Positions 1 through 9,566 of a stretch of 64,000 bases of DNA are shown one piece after another (the first letter of the stretch is position 1; each line of letters begins with the position of its first letter). This DNA comes from Alphaproteobacteria bacterium. Lineage in GTDB: Bacteria > Pseudomonadota > Alphaproteobacteria > Sphingomonadales > Sphingomonadaceae. The position numbers and the translations under genes were made by a program. The stretch lies in the NCBI GenBank assembly GCA_003241875.1, contig QBLU01000010.1, positions 1 to 64,000 on the forward strand, written 5' to 3'. The notes beneath the pieces were generated by a model. The model saw only the letters and a list, made by a program, of their open reading frames with translations, did not search any database and was not told the origin of the DNA.

Positions 1-1472
1 ATCTTGCGGTCGATCTTTGAGGGCGTGGGCGTGTAGCGGGCGGTTTCGGCGCGGGGATCGACGGGCTTTTCGGCGTTCTGGACGACGGCTTCCTCGATGA
101 CCTTGGCGGTGGTGGAATCGGCGAGGGCGAGTTGCGGCTGGCCGCGGGGGACCATGGAGATGGCGAGATGGGGCTTGTTCTTCAGATATTTGGCATAGAC
201 GCGGCTGATGTCGGCGGGGGTGACGGCCCGCAGGCGCTCGGCGTAGGTGTTGATGGCTTCGGCGCGGCCGGTGACGGCTTCGGCGCGGGCGATGGCCTGG
301 GCCTTGCCGTCGACATTTTCGAGATCGGAATAGAGGTTCTTCTCGCGGGCGTAACGGGCGCGGGTGAGGGCGGCGGGATCGACACCGCGGGCTTCGAAGT
401 CGGCGAGGCCCTTTTCGAGGGCGGTGGCGACGCGATCGAGGTCGACGCCGTCGAAGGCGCGGACCTGGAGGAGGCCGATGCCGGCGAGTTCGAGCTCGTA
501 ATGGGCGCCGGTGACCTCGTCGGTGAGCTTTTCGTCCTCGACGAGGCGTTTGGTCAGGGGCGCGTCCCGGCCGGCGGTGAGCATGTTGAGCAGCAGCTCG
601 AGGGGGACGTAATCAGGGTCGGCCTCGGGGGCGCCGGGGAAGGCGATGGTGAGTTCGGGGCGCTTGGCGAAACGGTCTTCATGGACGAGGCGCTTTGTTG
701 CCGTGAGGTTGGCGGACCGGGGTGCGGCGGGTGCAGCGCGCCTGCCGCTGCCCTTCAACTCGCCGAAGTAGCGTTCGACCCAGGCGCGGGCCTGTGTCGG
801 ATCGAAGTCGCCGGCGATGGTCAGGGTGGCATTCTCGGGCGTGTACCAGCGCTTGTAGAACGCCTTGACGTCGTCGAGCGTCGCGGCGTCGAGATCGGCC
901 ATCGAGCCGATGGTCGACCAGCTGTAGGGGTGGCCGGCGGGGAACATGTTTTCGAAGAGGATGGCCTGGGTGAAGCCATAGGGGCGGTTGTCGTAGGACT
1001 GGCGCTTCTCGTTCTTGACGACCTGCTTTTCCTTGGCAAGCACCGGTTCGGTAACCGTGTTGATGAACCATCCCAGCTTGTCGGCTTCGGCCCAGATCAT
1101 CTTTTCAAGAGCGTCCTTGGGAACCTCCTGGGCATAGACGGTGGCATCGCTGTTGGTATTGCCGTTGGCGCCCGAGCCGCCGACACGGGCGCTGAGCCTG
1201 TCGAGGCCGCCGGGGCCGAGGTTTTCGGAATCGAGGAAGAAAAGATGCTCGAACATGTGGGCAAAGCCAGTGCGGCCGGGGGTCTCGCGGGCTGAGCCGA
1301 CATGGGCGGTAAGCGCGACGGCGACGACCGGATCTGACGTGTCGCGGTGAAAGATGACCTTCAACCCGTTGGGAAGCTGGTAATCGGTGACCGAAAGCAG
1401 CGGCGGTTCGGCCGCAGCGACCGGGGCGGTGGTGGCGAGGAGGAGGGCGATAGTGGCGCGCGAAAGTATCAT
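1..1472 (-). CDS. M16 family zinc metallopeptidase, C-terminally cut by window edge
   Basis: This is a pitrilysin/insulinase-type (M16) peptidase, probably periplasmic. About 490 residues are visible and the reading frame runs off the left edge, so the C-terminus is missing. The protein begins MILSRATIALLLATTAPVAAAEP, a clear signal peptide. The inverted zinc motif HxxEH is seen as HMFEHLFF near residue 85, followed by the usual downstream acidic stretch (NEKRQSYDNRPYG). M16 peptidases degrade peptides, often as two-domain chains or as heterodimers with an inactive partner; whether a partner gene follows cannot be seen. The ATG at 1472 is chosen because a GGAG ribosome site lies just upstream and the signal peptide starts there. 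It follows a 114-bp gap after the hybrid kinase on the same strand. The family is firm; the substrate is unknown. Confidence 0.9.
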   Translation of the reverse strand, partial: MILSRATIALLLATTAPVAAAEPPLLSVTDYQLPNGLKVIFHRDTSDPVVAVALTAHVGSARETPGRTGFAHMFEHLFFLDSENLGPGGLDRLSARVGGSGANGNTNSDATVYAQEVPKDALEKMIWAEADKLGWFINTVTEPVLAKEKQVVKNEKRQSYDNRPYGFTQAILFENMFPAGHPYSWSTIGSMADLDAATLDDVKAFYKRWYTPENATLTIAGDFDPTQARAWVERYFGELKGSGRRAAPAAPRSANLTATKRLVHEDRFAKRPELTIAFPGAPEADPDYVPLELLLNMLTAGRDAPLTKRLVEDEKLTDEVTGAHYELELAGIGLLQVRAFDGVDLDRVATALEKGLADFEARGVDPAALTRARYAREKNLYSDLENVDGKAQAIARAEAVTGRAEAINTYAERLRAVTPADISRVYAKYLKNKPHLAISMVPRGQPQLALADSTTAKVIEEAVVQNAEKPVDPRAETARYTPTPSKIDRK

Positions 1473-1586
1473 CGGGGCTCCTCGGGTCGGACGAGCGCAA
1501 TCGTAAGAGGCTGTTTCAGCAGCGCAAGCAACGCTATTCCAAACAGCTTGCAGCACCGATCGCTGAAGGATGTCGGACTGTCGACG

Positions 1587-3986
1587 TCAGGGCAGGGCCA
1601 ACAGCGGCGACCGGTCCAGACCCGTCTGCACAATAGCCGACTTCAAGGCGGCCTCGTTGTAAGGCTTTGCCAAGACAATCCAAGCCGCCGGCCATGTTGT
1701 GGCGTCAGCCGCAAGCCCCGATGCGACGACAACGCCCAGTGACGGCTTTTGCGACGTCGCCTCGAGCGCGAGATCTATTCCCGATCCATCCGGCAAAGTG
1801 ATGTCCGTGACCAGGACATCAAAGTCGGTTGTTTCCAACAGTGTTCTCGCCTGTGCAACCCCACCTGCCTCGGCAACTTCATACCCCAGTTCCGTCAGCA
1901 TATCGACGAGCACAATCCGGATCATCGCCTCATCCTCGACCGCCAGCACGCGCAATGTTCTTGCGGTGCCGATTGACGGAGTGGTCTCGGGTGCCGCGGC
2001 CTGGGCCTGTCGGTCATCAAGGACTTGCCGGACCTTGCGAGCGAGACTGTCCCGGCCATAAGGCTTGCTCAGCAGTTCGACGCCCTCGTCGAGCTTTCCG
2101 GCGTGGACAATGGCGTTCTGGGTATAGCCCGACGAGAACAGCACACCGATATGCGGGTGCGCTGCGATCGCCCTTCGAGCAAGATCGGTGCTGCGCAAGT
2201 TCCCGGGCATCACGACGTCGGTAAACAGCAGATCGATCGGGACGCCGCTCTCGACGGTCGCCAAGGCACTATCGGCGTTGGCAGCCTTCAGCACGCGGTA
2301 GCCAAGATCCGTCAGCATTTCGACCGCGGTGGCGCGCACCGCATCGTCGTCCTCGACCACCAGGATGGTTTCGCTGCCGCCTTGCACATCGCGTACTGGC
2401 TGTGGCGTCTCGGTATCTTCTGCCCGGCGCGTGCGCGGCAGGTACAGCCTGATCGTCGTGCCTTCGCCCACCTCGCTGTACATCTTCACATGCCCGCCGG
2501 ACTGTTTGACAAAGCCATAGACCATGCTCAATCCCAGTCCGGTGCCTTCGCCTTCCGGCTTGGTACTGAAAAACGGCTCGAAGACCTTGGCGAGCGTTTC
2601 GGGTGCCATCCCGCATCCGGTATCGGTCACGGCCAGCATCACATACTGGCCTGCCGTGACCTCGGCATGATCCGTGGCATATTGGTCGTCGAGTACCGCG
2701 TTGCCAACTTCAAGCGTGAGTTTTCCGCGATTGGCCATGGCGTCGCGGGCGTTGATTGCCAGGTTGAGGATGGCATTTTCCATTTGCGCGCGATCGACGT
2801 TGCAGTTCCACAAGTCGTCGCTCGAGACGGTTTCGATCTCGACCGCGTCGCCAAGCGTTCGGCGCAACATATCGTCCAGACCCTGAAGGAGTCGGCCGAG
2901 ATGCAACGGGGCGGGCTCGAGCGGTTGTCGCCGTCCGAACGCCAGCAACTGGGAGGTGAGCTTGGAGCCGCGCTCGACGCCGGCTCTGGCGTACTCGAGC
3001 CGGCGTTCGGCGGCCTCGACGCCGGCGACATTGCGCGACAGCAGATCCAGATTGCCGCGAATGACCTGGAGGATATTGTTGAAATCGTGGGCGATCCCGC
3101 CGGTAAGGTTGCCGATCGCTTCCATCTTTTGTGCCTGGACGAGCTGAACTTCGGTTTGCTTGCGTTGTGCAACCGCCACTTCGATCTCGCGCTGGAGCGT
3201 CGAGTTGTAGGTTCGCATCGTCTCGCGCGCCTGGATCTCGTCGGCGATCAACCTGGCCTCGATAACCGTGCCGATCGTCTTTCCCGTCGCATCGCGCATG
3301 GGCGACGCAGTGAATCCGACGGGATAGAAGCTTCCATCCTTGTGGACGAACACTTCCTCGCCGCTCTGCTGGTTGTTTTCCGGAAACGCCCGGTCGATCG
3401 CGCAATCGGCCAGCGGAAAGGGCCGACCATCGGGGTGCGTGTGGTGAATGACATCATGCAGCACGCGGCCGCGCGCCTCCGCGAATGTAAACCCGGTCAT
3501 CGCTTCGGCCACAGCGTTCATGAAGATGCAGCGCTGGCTGTCGTCCATCATGAACAATGCCATCCGCGTGTTGTTGACGATGGCGTCGAGACGATCCGTC
3601 GTTTCGCGCAGCCGCGTTTCGGCAAGCCGGCGTGCCGTGATGTCCTCGATCGCCGCAAAGAACACCGCATCCGCGTCGGAACGCAAAAGTTGCAGGCGGA
3701 CACTGACATCGTAGCAGGAGCCGTCCTTGCGCTGATGCACGGTCTCGAACGTCAGTATGGATTCCGCGCCCGAAACGAGGGGTGCGATCAGATCCAGAAA
3801 CAGCGGCTTCGCGATTTCGGGCTTGATGTCCCAGGGCGTCATCGCGGTCAGCTCGGTGGTTCCGTAACCGAGATTCTCCCGCGCCTGTCGATTGACCAAT
3901 TTGAACTGAAAGCTTTCGGTGTCGAAGACATAGGATTCACCCATGCCGTCTTCGACAATGCGCGCCCACCAGGTTCCAGCCAGCAC
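1587..3986 (-). CDS. Hybrid sensor histidine kinase with two PAS and two receiver domains
   Basis: A soluble hybrid kinase of 799 residues. Domains in order: PAS (about 5-115), PAS with PAC (about 120-245), HisKA with phosphoacceptor His300 in GGIAHDFNNIL, HATPase (N box NAILNLAINARDAM, G box GTGLGLSMVYGF), then two receivers with DLLFTDVVMPG and VLVTDITLPDG phosphoacceptor loops and the KPY lysines. I see no transmembrane segment, so it probably senses a cytoplasmic signal through the PAS domains. The frame opens upstream at a TTG (4025), but the GTG at 3986 has a strong GGAGGGG six bases before it and starts where the PAS fold does, so I choose it. No separate regulator gene adjoins, so output probably goes through the receivers to a distant partner. 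Confidence 0.88.
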   Translation of the reverse strand: MLAGTWWARIVEDGMGESYVFDTESFQFKLVNRQARENLGYGTTELTAMTPWDIKPEIAKPLFLDLIAPLVSGAESILTFETVHQRKDGSCYDVSVRLQLLRSDADAVFFAAIEDITARRLAETRLRETTDRLDAIVNNTRMALFMMDDSQRCIFMNAVAEAMTGFTFAEARGRVLHDVIHHTHPDGRPFPLADCAIDRAFPENNQQSGEEVFVHKDGSFYPVGFTASPMRDATGKTIGTVIEARLIADEIQARETMRTYNSTLQREIEVAVAQRKQTEVQLVQAQKMEAIGNLTGGIAHDFNNILQVIRGNLDLLSRNVAGVEAAERRLEYARAGVERGSKLTSQLLAFGRRQPLEPAPLHLGRLLQGLDDMLRRTLGDAVEIETVSSDDLWNCNVDRAQMENAILNLAINARDAMANRGKLTLEVGNAVLDDQYATDHAEVTAGQYVMLAVTDTGCGMAPETLAKVFEPFFSTKPEGEGTGLGLSMVYGFVKQSGGHVKMYSEVGEGTTIRLYLPRTRRAEDTETPQPVRDVQGGSETILVVEDDDAVRATAVEMLTDLGYRVLKAANADSALATVESGVPIDLLFTDVVMPGNLRSTDLARRAIAAHPHIGVLFSSGYTQNAIVHAGKLDEGVELLSKPYGRDSLARKVRQVLDDRQAQAAAPETTPSIGTARTLRVLAVEDEAMIRIVLVDMLTELGYEVAEAGGVAQARTLLETTDFDVLVTDITLPDGSGIDLALEATSQKPSLGVVVASGLAADATTWPAAWIVLAKPYNEAALKSAIVQTGLDRSPLLALP

Positions 3987-4118
3987 CGACGCCCCTCCGT
4001 TGCACCGCTGCGACACTTGCCACAATAATCGGCCAGTTCAATACCGTTGCGCGGTTAAAAATGTGCTGAGCGTCGCGCGAGCAATAAATCCGGCGCCCGG
4101 CCATGGCCTGAGCACGCG

Positions 4119-5345
4119 TTATTCCGGCTTTGCCCAGATGAGATGAGCATCGATGCGCAACTTCAACATTGCGCGTACTGCGGCTGCCCGCGCTGCAAGT
4201 TCGGCGCGGTTGGCCTCCAGGGCCTGGCGTTCGGCGTACAACAGCGTCGCAAGATCGGTCGCGCCAAGCTTGCGCCCCTGGCGCAGTCGCGCCGCGGCGA
4301 TGCCGGTACTGGTCGCCGATGCGGCGGCGGCCTGCCAAGCCGCCACGCCCGCCGTCGCGGTAGCCAGGTCCATGTTCGCCGTGGCGGCGATGTCCCGCCT
4401 GGTAGCAACAAGCTTTGCTTCGGCGGCCGTGCGGTCGGCGGTCGCCTGGTCGGCAACCGCGTGGCGGTAGCCGCCGCCAATCGGCATGCTGGCAACGATG
4501 CCAAGGCCCGTTTCGGCGCCGCTTCGCTCGCTGAAGGCGCGGACGCCGATCGACGGGTCGGCAAAGCGGTCGAGACGGGCGCGGTCGGCGACCGCTGCCA
4601 GACGCTCGGCCTCCAGTTCTGCGGCCCGGATTTCGTGGCTGCGCTCGAGAACCAGATCGCGCCACTGCGTCAGGCCTTCTGGCGGGAGCACGGGCGCGGC
4701 GATCTCGGGGATGCCGCCGGGTAATGGCAGCGACGGAAACTGCGCCGCCATGTTGGCGCGCGCAGCCGCTGCCCGTCCACGAGCCGCGGCTTCGAGGGCG
4801 CGCGCCGTGTCGCGCGCCGCCCGCACCTGGTCGGCATCGAGTGGTGCCGCGTCGCGCAAGACGACCTGGCGGGTCACCGCCACCAGCGAGGCATCGAACG
4901 ACTTCGTCGCGGCGGCATCGACGCTGGCATCGGCCTCGGCAAGCAACCAGTCGTACCACAGCTGCGCCAGTTGCAGCGCCGCCTGGTGGCGGGCGTCCTC
5001 CAGCAGATTTTCGGCCACCGCGACCCCCAGCACGCCGGCTTTGCGGTCCAGCGCCGCCTTGCCGGGCAGGCGGATGCCGCGGCTGAGCGTGGTGTCGAAC
5101 TCGTTGTAGCCGCCCTCCCGATCGACCGAGCGCCGGATATAGGTGCCGGTCACGGTGAACTCATGGGCGCCGATACCCAGCGCCCGGGCCTGCGCCCGCG
5201 CCGCCTGCAGCCGCGCCGCGGCTTCCGTCACCAGCGGCGAACTGTCGAGCGCCGCATCGACCAGGTCGATCGGCAGCGGACCCGTGTCGGCCGCCGGCAC
5301 GGGGGCGGCACCGATCAAGAGTGCAAGGACAAGGGTGCGGATCAT
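4119..5345 (-). CDS. Outer-membrane efflux factor (TolC/CzcC-like)
   Basis: A 408-residue outer-membrane channel component of an RND efflux system. It begins with a signal peptide (MIRTLVLALLIGAAPVPAA). The rest is alanine- and arginine-rich amphipathic helix with the two-fold repeat typical of the OEP family, for example ARLQAARAQARALG early and ARLRQGRKLGATDLATLLYA late. The ATG (5345) overlaps the stop of the upstream pump gene in an ATGA, so the two are translationally coupled. The frame is open further upstream inside the pump gene, but the signal peptide fixes the start. It completes the tripartite adaptor-pump-channel set encoded from 9491 downwards. Which metal is exported cannot be read from this protein. 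Confidence 0.88.
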   Translation of the reverse strand: MIRTLVLALLIGAAPVPAADTGPLPIDLVDAALDSSPLVTEAAARLQAARAQARALGIGAHEFTVTGTYIRRSVDREGGYNEFDTTLSRGIRLPGKAALDRKAGVLGVAVAENLLEDARHQAALQLAQLWYDWLLAEADASVDAAATKSFDASLVAVTRQVVLRDAAPLDADQVRAARDTARALEAAARGRAAAARANMAAQFPSLPLPGGIPEIAAPVLPPEGLTQWRDLVLERSHEIRAAELEAERLAAVADRARLDRFADPSIGVRAFSERSGAETGLGIVASMPIGGGYRHAVADQATADRTAAEAKLVATRRDIAATANMDLATATAGVAAWQAAAASATSTGIAAARLRQGRKLGATDLATLLYAERQALEANRAELAARAAAVRAMLKLRIDAHLIWAKPE

Positions 5346-8300
5346 GCGAAAGCCTCGTGGTCGGGGCGGGGCTCGCCATAGCGCTCGTACAGGAGCGGCA
5401 GCAGCACAAGCGTCAGCAGGGTGGAGGTGAGCAGCCCGCCGATCACGACGATGGCGAGCGGCTGCTGGATCTCGCTGCCCGGCCCGGTCGCGAACAACAG
5501 CGGCACTAGACCAAAGGCGGTGATGCTGGCGGTCATCAGCACCGGCCGCAACCGCCGCGCCGCACCCTGGCGGACCGCCTGGGCCAGCGGCAGCCCCTCG
5601 GCCCGCAGTTCGCGAAAATGCGACACCAGTACCAGGCCGTTGAGCACGGCGATGCCCAGCAGCGCGATGAAGCCCACCGACGCGGGTACCGACAGATAGG
5701 CGCCGGCGATCCACAGTGCGACGATGCCGCCGACCATGGCGAACGGGATGTTGGCAAGGATGAGCAGCGCGGCCCGCAGCGATCGCAGCGTCGCCAGCAG
5801 CACGCCGAAGATCAGCAGCAGGGCGATCGGCACGACGATGCCGAGGCGGGCGGCGGCGCGCTGCTGGTTTTCGAACTGGCCGCCCCAGACCAGCGTATAG
5901 CCGCGCGGCAGCTTGACCCTGGCCGCCACCGCCGCCTGGGCATCCTCGACATAGCCGACCAGGTCGCGGCCCGCGACAAAGGCCTGCACCAGTGCAAAGC
6001 GCGAGCCGTTCTCATGCTCGATCTTGACCGGGCCATCGACGCGGCTGACCCGGGCAAGATCACCAATCCGCGCGGTCTGGCCGTCGGGAGTGCGCAGCGG
6101 CATGTCGGTGAAGGCACCGACATCGGTGCGAATGGCATCGTCGCCGCGAATCAGGATCGGCACGCGGCGGCCGGCTTCGGCGACGACACCGGCGCGCATG
6201 CCCTCGACCTGCATGCGCAGCGCGTCCTCGAACTGGTCGGTCGACAGGCCGGCGCGTCCCGCGGCAAGGCGATCGATGTCGAGCTGCAGATAGGCAACGC
6301 GATCATTAGCCAGCGTCAGCACGTCGGTGGCACCGCGGACGCCGCGCAGGATGGTCTCAACCTCGCCGGCAAGGCTGCTCAGGGTCCTCAGGTCGGGGCC
6401 GAAGATCTTCACCGCTAGGTCGCCGCGGCTGCCGGTCAGCATCTCGGAAACGCGCATCTCGATGGGCTGGGTGAACGATGGCGTCACCCCGGGCAGGTCG
6501 TCCATCGCCTTGCGGATCTCGCCGGTGACCCAGGCCTTGTCCTGCACCCGCCATTCGGCACGCGGCTTCAGCGTCAGGAAGGCATCGGTTTCGTTGAGCC
6601 CCATTGGGTCGAGGCCGATCTCGTCGGACCCCGATCGCGACACCATGCTGGTCACCTCCGGCACCTCGGCCAGCACCGCGCGCTGCACCGCCTGGTCGAC
6701 GGCGAGGCTGCGATCGAGGCCGATCGACGGCAGTTTCGTCGTCTGCATGATGATCGAGCCTTCATCCATCACCGGCATGAAGGTCTTGCCGACCGCGCCA
6801 TAGGTAACGATGGCGAGCGCCAGCGACGCAGCGGCGATGGCATAGGTAATGGTGCGATGCCGAAAGGCGCCGTCGAGCAGGCGCGCATAGAGCGGCGACA
6901 GCTTGCGCATGATCCACGGGTCGCCGTGCTTGCCATGCTTCAGGCCCAGCGACGCCAGCACCGGCACCAGCGTCAGCGCCAGCAGCAGCGAGGCGCCGAG
7001 CGCAAAGACGATGGTCAGCGCGACGGGGGCGAACAATTTGCCCTCCAGCCCCTGCAGCGACAGTAATGGCATGAACACCAGCGCGATGATGACGATACCC
7101 GCCGTCACCGGCACGATGACCTCGCTCGTCGCCGCCAGCAGCCGGTTGCCCGGCGTTTCGCCATAGGTTTCCGGCTCGCTCAGCCGTTCAACAGCGTTTT
7201 CGATGACGACGACGGCGCCGTCGACCAGCATGCCGATGGCGATGGCGAGGCCGCCGAGGCTCATCAGATTGGCGGTCAGGCCGACGCTGCGCATCAGGAT
7301 GAAGGTGATCAGCGCCGCCATCGGCAGGGTGACGGCGACGATCAGCGCGGCGCGAATGTTGCCGAGGAAGACGAACAGCAGGATGACGACGAGCACCGTG
7401 GCTTCGAGCAGCGCTTCCTCGACGGTGCCGACGGCGTGGCCGATCAGGTCGGCGCGGTCATAGAAGATCTTGATCGACGTGCCCGGCGGTAGCGCCGGCT
7501 TCAGCGTCTCGAGCTTGTCCCGCACGGTGGCAACGACCTTCGACGCGTCGGCGCCACGCATCGAGATGACAATACCTTCGACGGCCTCGCCCTTGCCGTC
7601 CATGGTGACCGCGCCATAGCGGGTCAGGCTGCCGGTCGCGACGGCGGCGACATCGCCCAGGCGGACAACGCTGCCGCCGCGATTGGCGACGACCTGCGCC
7701 TCGAGGTCGGCGATCGTCTGCACGGCGCCGACGACACGGACGATCAACGCCTCCTCGCCCTCGGCCAGGCGGCCGGCACCATCGTTGCGGTTACCCGCCA
7801 TGATCGCGGTGCGCAGGTCCGCGACCGTCAGCCCGGCGGTTGCCAGCGCCACCGGATCGGGCCGGACGTCGAACGTGACGGCATGGCCGCCGAGTGAATT
7901 GACATCGGCGACGCCCGCCAGCGTGCGCAGCGCCGGGCGGATCGTCCAGTCGAGGAGGGTCCGCTTTGCGGCGAGATCGAGCGGCCCTTCGATGGTAAAC
8001 ATCAGCACGTCGGACAACGGCGTCGATACCGGCGCCAGGCCGCCCTCGACAAGCGCCGGCATCTGGTCGCGGACGGCCGCCAGGCGCTCGGCGGCCTGCT
8101 GCCGCGCCCAGTAGATATCCGTGCCGTCCTGGAAATCGATGGTGATGTCGGCGACGGCGTACTTTGCCACCGAACGCAGCATGACCTTGTTGGGGATCCC
8201 GAGCATTTCGGTCTCGATCGGCGTGATGACGCGGGTCTCGACTTCCTCGGGAGTCATGCCCGGCGCCTTCAGGATGATCTTGACCTGTGTTGGCGCGATG

Positions 8301-8422
8301 TCGGGAAAGGCGTCGATCGGCAACGTGGCAAAGGCCCAGCCGCCGATGCCTGCGACGAGCAGCGCCAGCGCTATGACGACAAGGCGCGCGCCGAGCGCTG
8401 TAGAGACGAGACGATGCAGCAT
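5342..8422 (-). CDS. Heavy-metal efflux RND pump (CusA/CzcA family)
   Basis: Inner-membrane proton-driven RND transporter of 1026 residues, the normal length for the heavy-metal (HME) group. It shows the N-terminal membrane helix (LVVIALALLVAGIGGWAF), the large periplasmic loops, and the fourth transmembrane segment containing GMLVDGAVVVIEN, the HME signature with the proton-relay acidic residue. The second half repeats the topology, ending with a cluster of helices (VPIALLLIFGVLLATL, ALLGIAVLNGLVLV). It lies 4 bp after the adaptor gene and overlaps the outer-membrane factor by 4 bp. The signature fits monovalent (Cu/Ag) and divalent (Co/Zn/Cd/Ni) pumps about equally well by eye, so I do not assign a metal or symbol. 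Confidence 0.93.
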   Translation of the reverse strand: MLHRLVSTALGARLVVIALALLVAGIGGWAFATLPIDAFPDIAPTQVKIILKAPGMTPEEVETRVITPIETEMLGIPNKVMLRSVAKYAVADITIDFQDGTDIYWARQQAAERLAAVRDQMPALVEGGLAPVSTPLSDVLMFTIEGPLDLAAKRTLLDWTIRPALRTLAGVADVNSLGGHAVTFDVRPDPVALATAGLTVADLRTAIMAGNRNDGAGRLAEGEEALIVRVVGAVQTIADLEAQVVANRGGSVVRLGDVAAVATGSLTRYGAVTMDGKGEAVEGIVISMRGADASKVVATVRDKLETLKPALPPGTSIKIFYDRADLIGHAVGTVEEALLEATVLVVILLFVFLGNIRAALIVAVTLPMAALITFILMRSVGLTANLMSLGGLAIAIGMLVDGAVVVIENAVERLSEPETYGETPGNRLLAATSEVIVPVTAGIVIIALVFMPLLSLQGLEGKLFAPVALTIVFALGASLLLALTLVPVLASLGLKHGKHGDPWIMRKLSPLYARLLDGAFRHRTITYAIAAASLALAIVTYGAVGKTFMPVMDEGSIIMQTTKLPSIGLDRSLAVDQAVQRAVLAEVPEVTSMVSRSGSDEIGLDPMGLNETDAFLTLKPRAEWRVQDKAWVTGEIRKAMDDLPGVTPSFTQPIEMRVSEMLTGSRGDLAVKIFGPDLRTLSSLAGEVETILRGVRGATDVLTLANDRVAYLQLDIDRLAAGRAGLSTDQFEDALRMQVEGMRAGVVAEAGRRVPILIRGDDAIRTDVGAFTDMPLRTPDGQTARIGDLARVSRVDGPVKIEHENGSRFALVQAFVAGRDLVGYVEDAQAAVAARVKLPRGYTLVWGGQFENQQRAAARLGIVVPIALLLIFGVLLATLRSLRAALLILANIPFAMVGGIVALWIAGAYLSVPASVGFIALLGIAVLNGLVLVSHFRELRAEGLPLAQAVRQGAARRLRPVLMTASITAFGLVPLLFATGPGSEIQQPLAIVVIGGLLTSTLLTLVLLPLLYERYGEPRPDHEAFA

Positions 8423-8426
8423 GGCG

Positions 8427-9491
8427 TCAGTTCCCGGCCGCGGCGGCGAGGCCGAGCGCCTTCAGCTCGCTGATGCCACTGACCGCGACGCGGGTGCCGC
8501 CCGGCAGTCCGCTGATGATGGCATTCGTGCCATTCGCCGAAACAAGCGCGACCGGCCGCACGGCAAAGCCGCCAGGCGCTTCGATGAACACCACCGTGCT
8601 GCGGCCGAGACGGGTGATGGCGGCAGCCGGCAGGGTCACGGCGCCCGGCGTGGCGCGGCCCATCAGGCTGACGCTGATCGTGCGACCGACGACCAACCCC
8701 GGTGCGGCAGGGACACTCGCCTTGAGCAGGGCGGCACGGGTCTGCGGATCGATGGTGACACCGACGGACGTCACGGTGCCGATGATGCCGCCCGGCAGGC
8801 CGATGCGATCGCCGGGGCGCACCTGCCCGACAAGCCGTTCAGGCAATTGCGCTTCTACCGCATAGCGGCGGGCAGCATCGATGACGAAGGGCGCGGTAGC
8901 GCCGTCGACCGCGCCGCCGATCTGGATATTGGCGCTGCTGATACGCCCGGCGATCGGCGCGCGCAGCGTGTAGAACCCTGTGCGGGCGTCAGCGTTGGCG
9001 AGGGCAAGCAGGCGCGACCGCGATGATATGTCGGCCTCGGCTTCATTGAGTGCGGCGCGGGCCTCCTCGGCGCGGGCACCGGCGGCGATGCCTTCCCGAA
9101 CCAGCTGGTCGGTGCGCGCGGCAGCCGAGCGCGCAACGCCGCTGCGGGCGCGGGCGCGGGCGAGTTCGGCACCCATTTCGAGCACCTCGCGGCTGAACAC
9201 CGTTGCCAGGGCTTCACCCTGCCGCACAGCCTGGCCGGAGACGGCGAAACTCTGCCGGATCACGCCCGGAAAGGGCGCCGATACCGCGACGCGCGCACCC
9301 GGCGGTGGCGTGATCGTCGCGGGCAGCGTGGCGATCGCGGCCGCATCGGCCGGGCGCGCGGTCGTTGTGCGGATGCCCAGCTGCTGGCGCTGCGTTGCCG
9401 TTACCGTCAGCAGACGGTCAGCGGCGGCTGCCGGCAACCCCATGACGAGAAGCGCGGCCGCAGCCAGGATTGGGCGTGATGCAAGGGGCAT
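8427..9491 (-). CDS. RND efflux periplasmic adaptor (membrane-fusion protein)
   Basis: A 354-residue CusB/CzcB-like adaptor that links the inner-membrane pump to the outer-membrane channel. It has a signal peptide (MPLASRPILAAAALLVMGLPAAAA), then a barrel-sandwich half (VAVSAPFPGVIRQSFAVSGQ), an alanine/arginine-rich hairpin (about 120-180), and the second half of the sandwich (YTLRAPIAGRISSANIQIG). No histidine- or methionine-rich metal-binding N-terminal extension is visible, which differs from CusB. It is the first gene of the efflux trio and follows the cytochrome b gene after 75 bp on the same strand. Confidence 0.9.
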   Translation of the reverse strand: MPLASRPILAAAALLVMGLPAAAADRLLTVTATQRQQLGIRTTTARPADAAAIATLPATITPPPGARVAVSAPFPGVIRQSFAVSGQAVRQGEALATVFSREVLEMGAELARARARSGVARSAAARTDQLVREGIAAGARAEEARAALNEAEADISSRSRLLALANADARTGFYTLRAPIAGRISSANIQIGGAVDGATAPFVIDAARRYAVEAQLPERLVGQVRPGDRIGLPGGIIGTVTSVGVTIDPQTRAALLKASVPAAPGLVVGRTISVSLMGRATPGAVTLPAAAITRLGRSTVVFIEAPGGFAVRPVALVSANGTNAIISGLPGGTRVAVSGISELKALGLAAAAGN

Positions 9492-9566
9492 GTCATCTCA
9501 TCGGTTAGGGTGTGCCGCAGCAAAGCGCTCGCAACACAGCAGGTTCAGGTCAATGGTGTGTTGCCC

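Noticed and set aside
132-1295. 387-codon plus-strand open frame opposite the M16 peptidase
   Set aside because: Glycine/valine-rich antisense shadow of a clear peptidase with signal peptide and HxxEH motif.
2025-4028. 667-codon plus-strand open frame opposite the hybrid kinase
   Set aside because: No domain seen; the opposite strand encodes complete PAS, kinase and receiver motifs.
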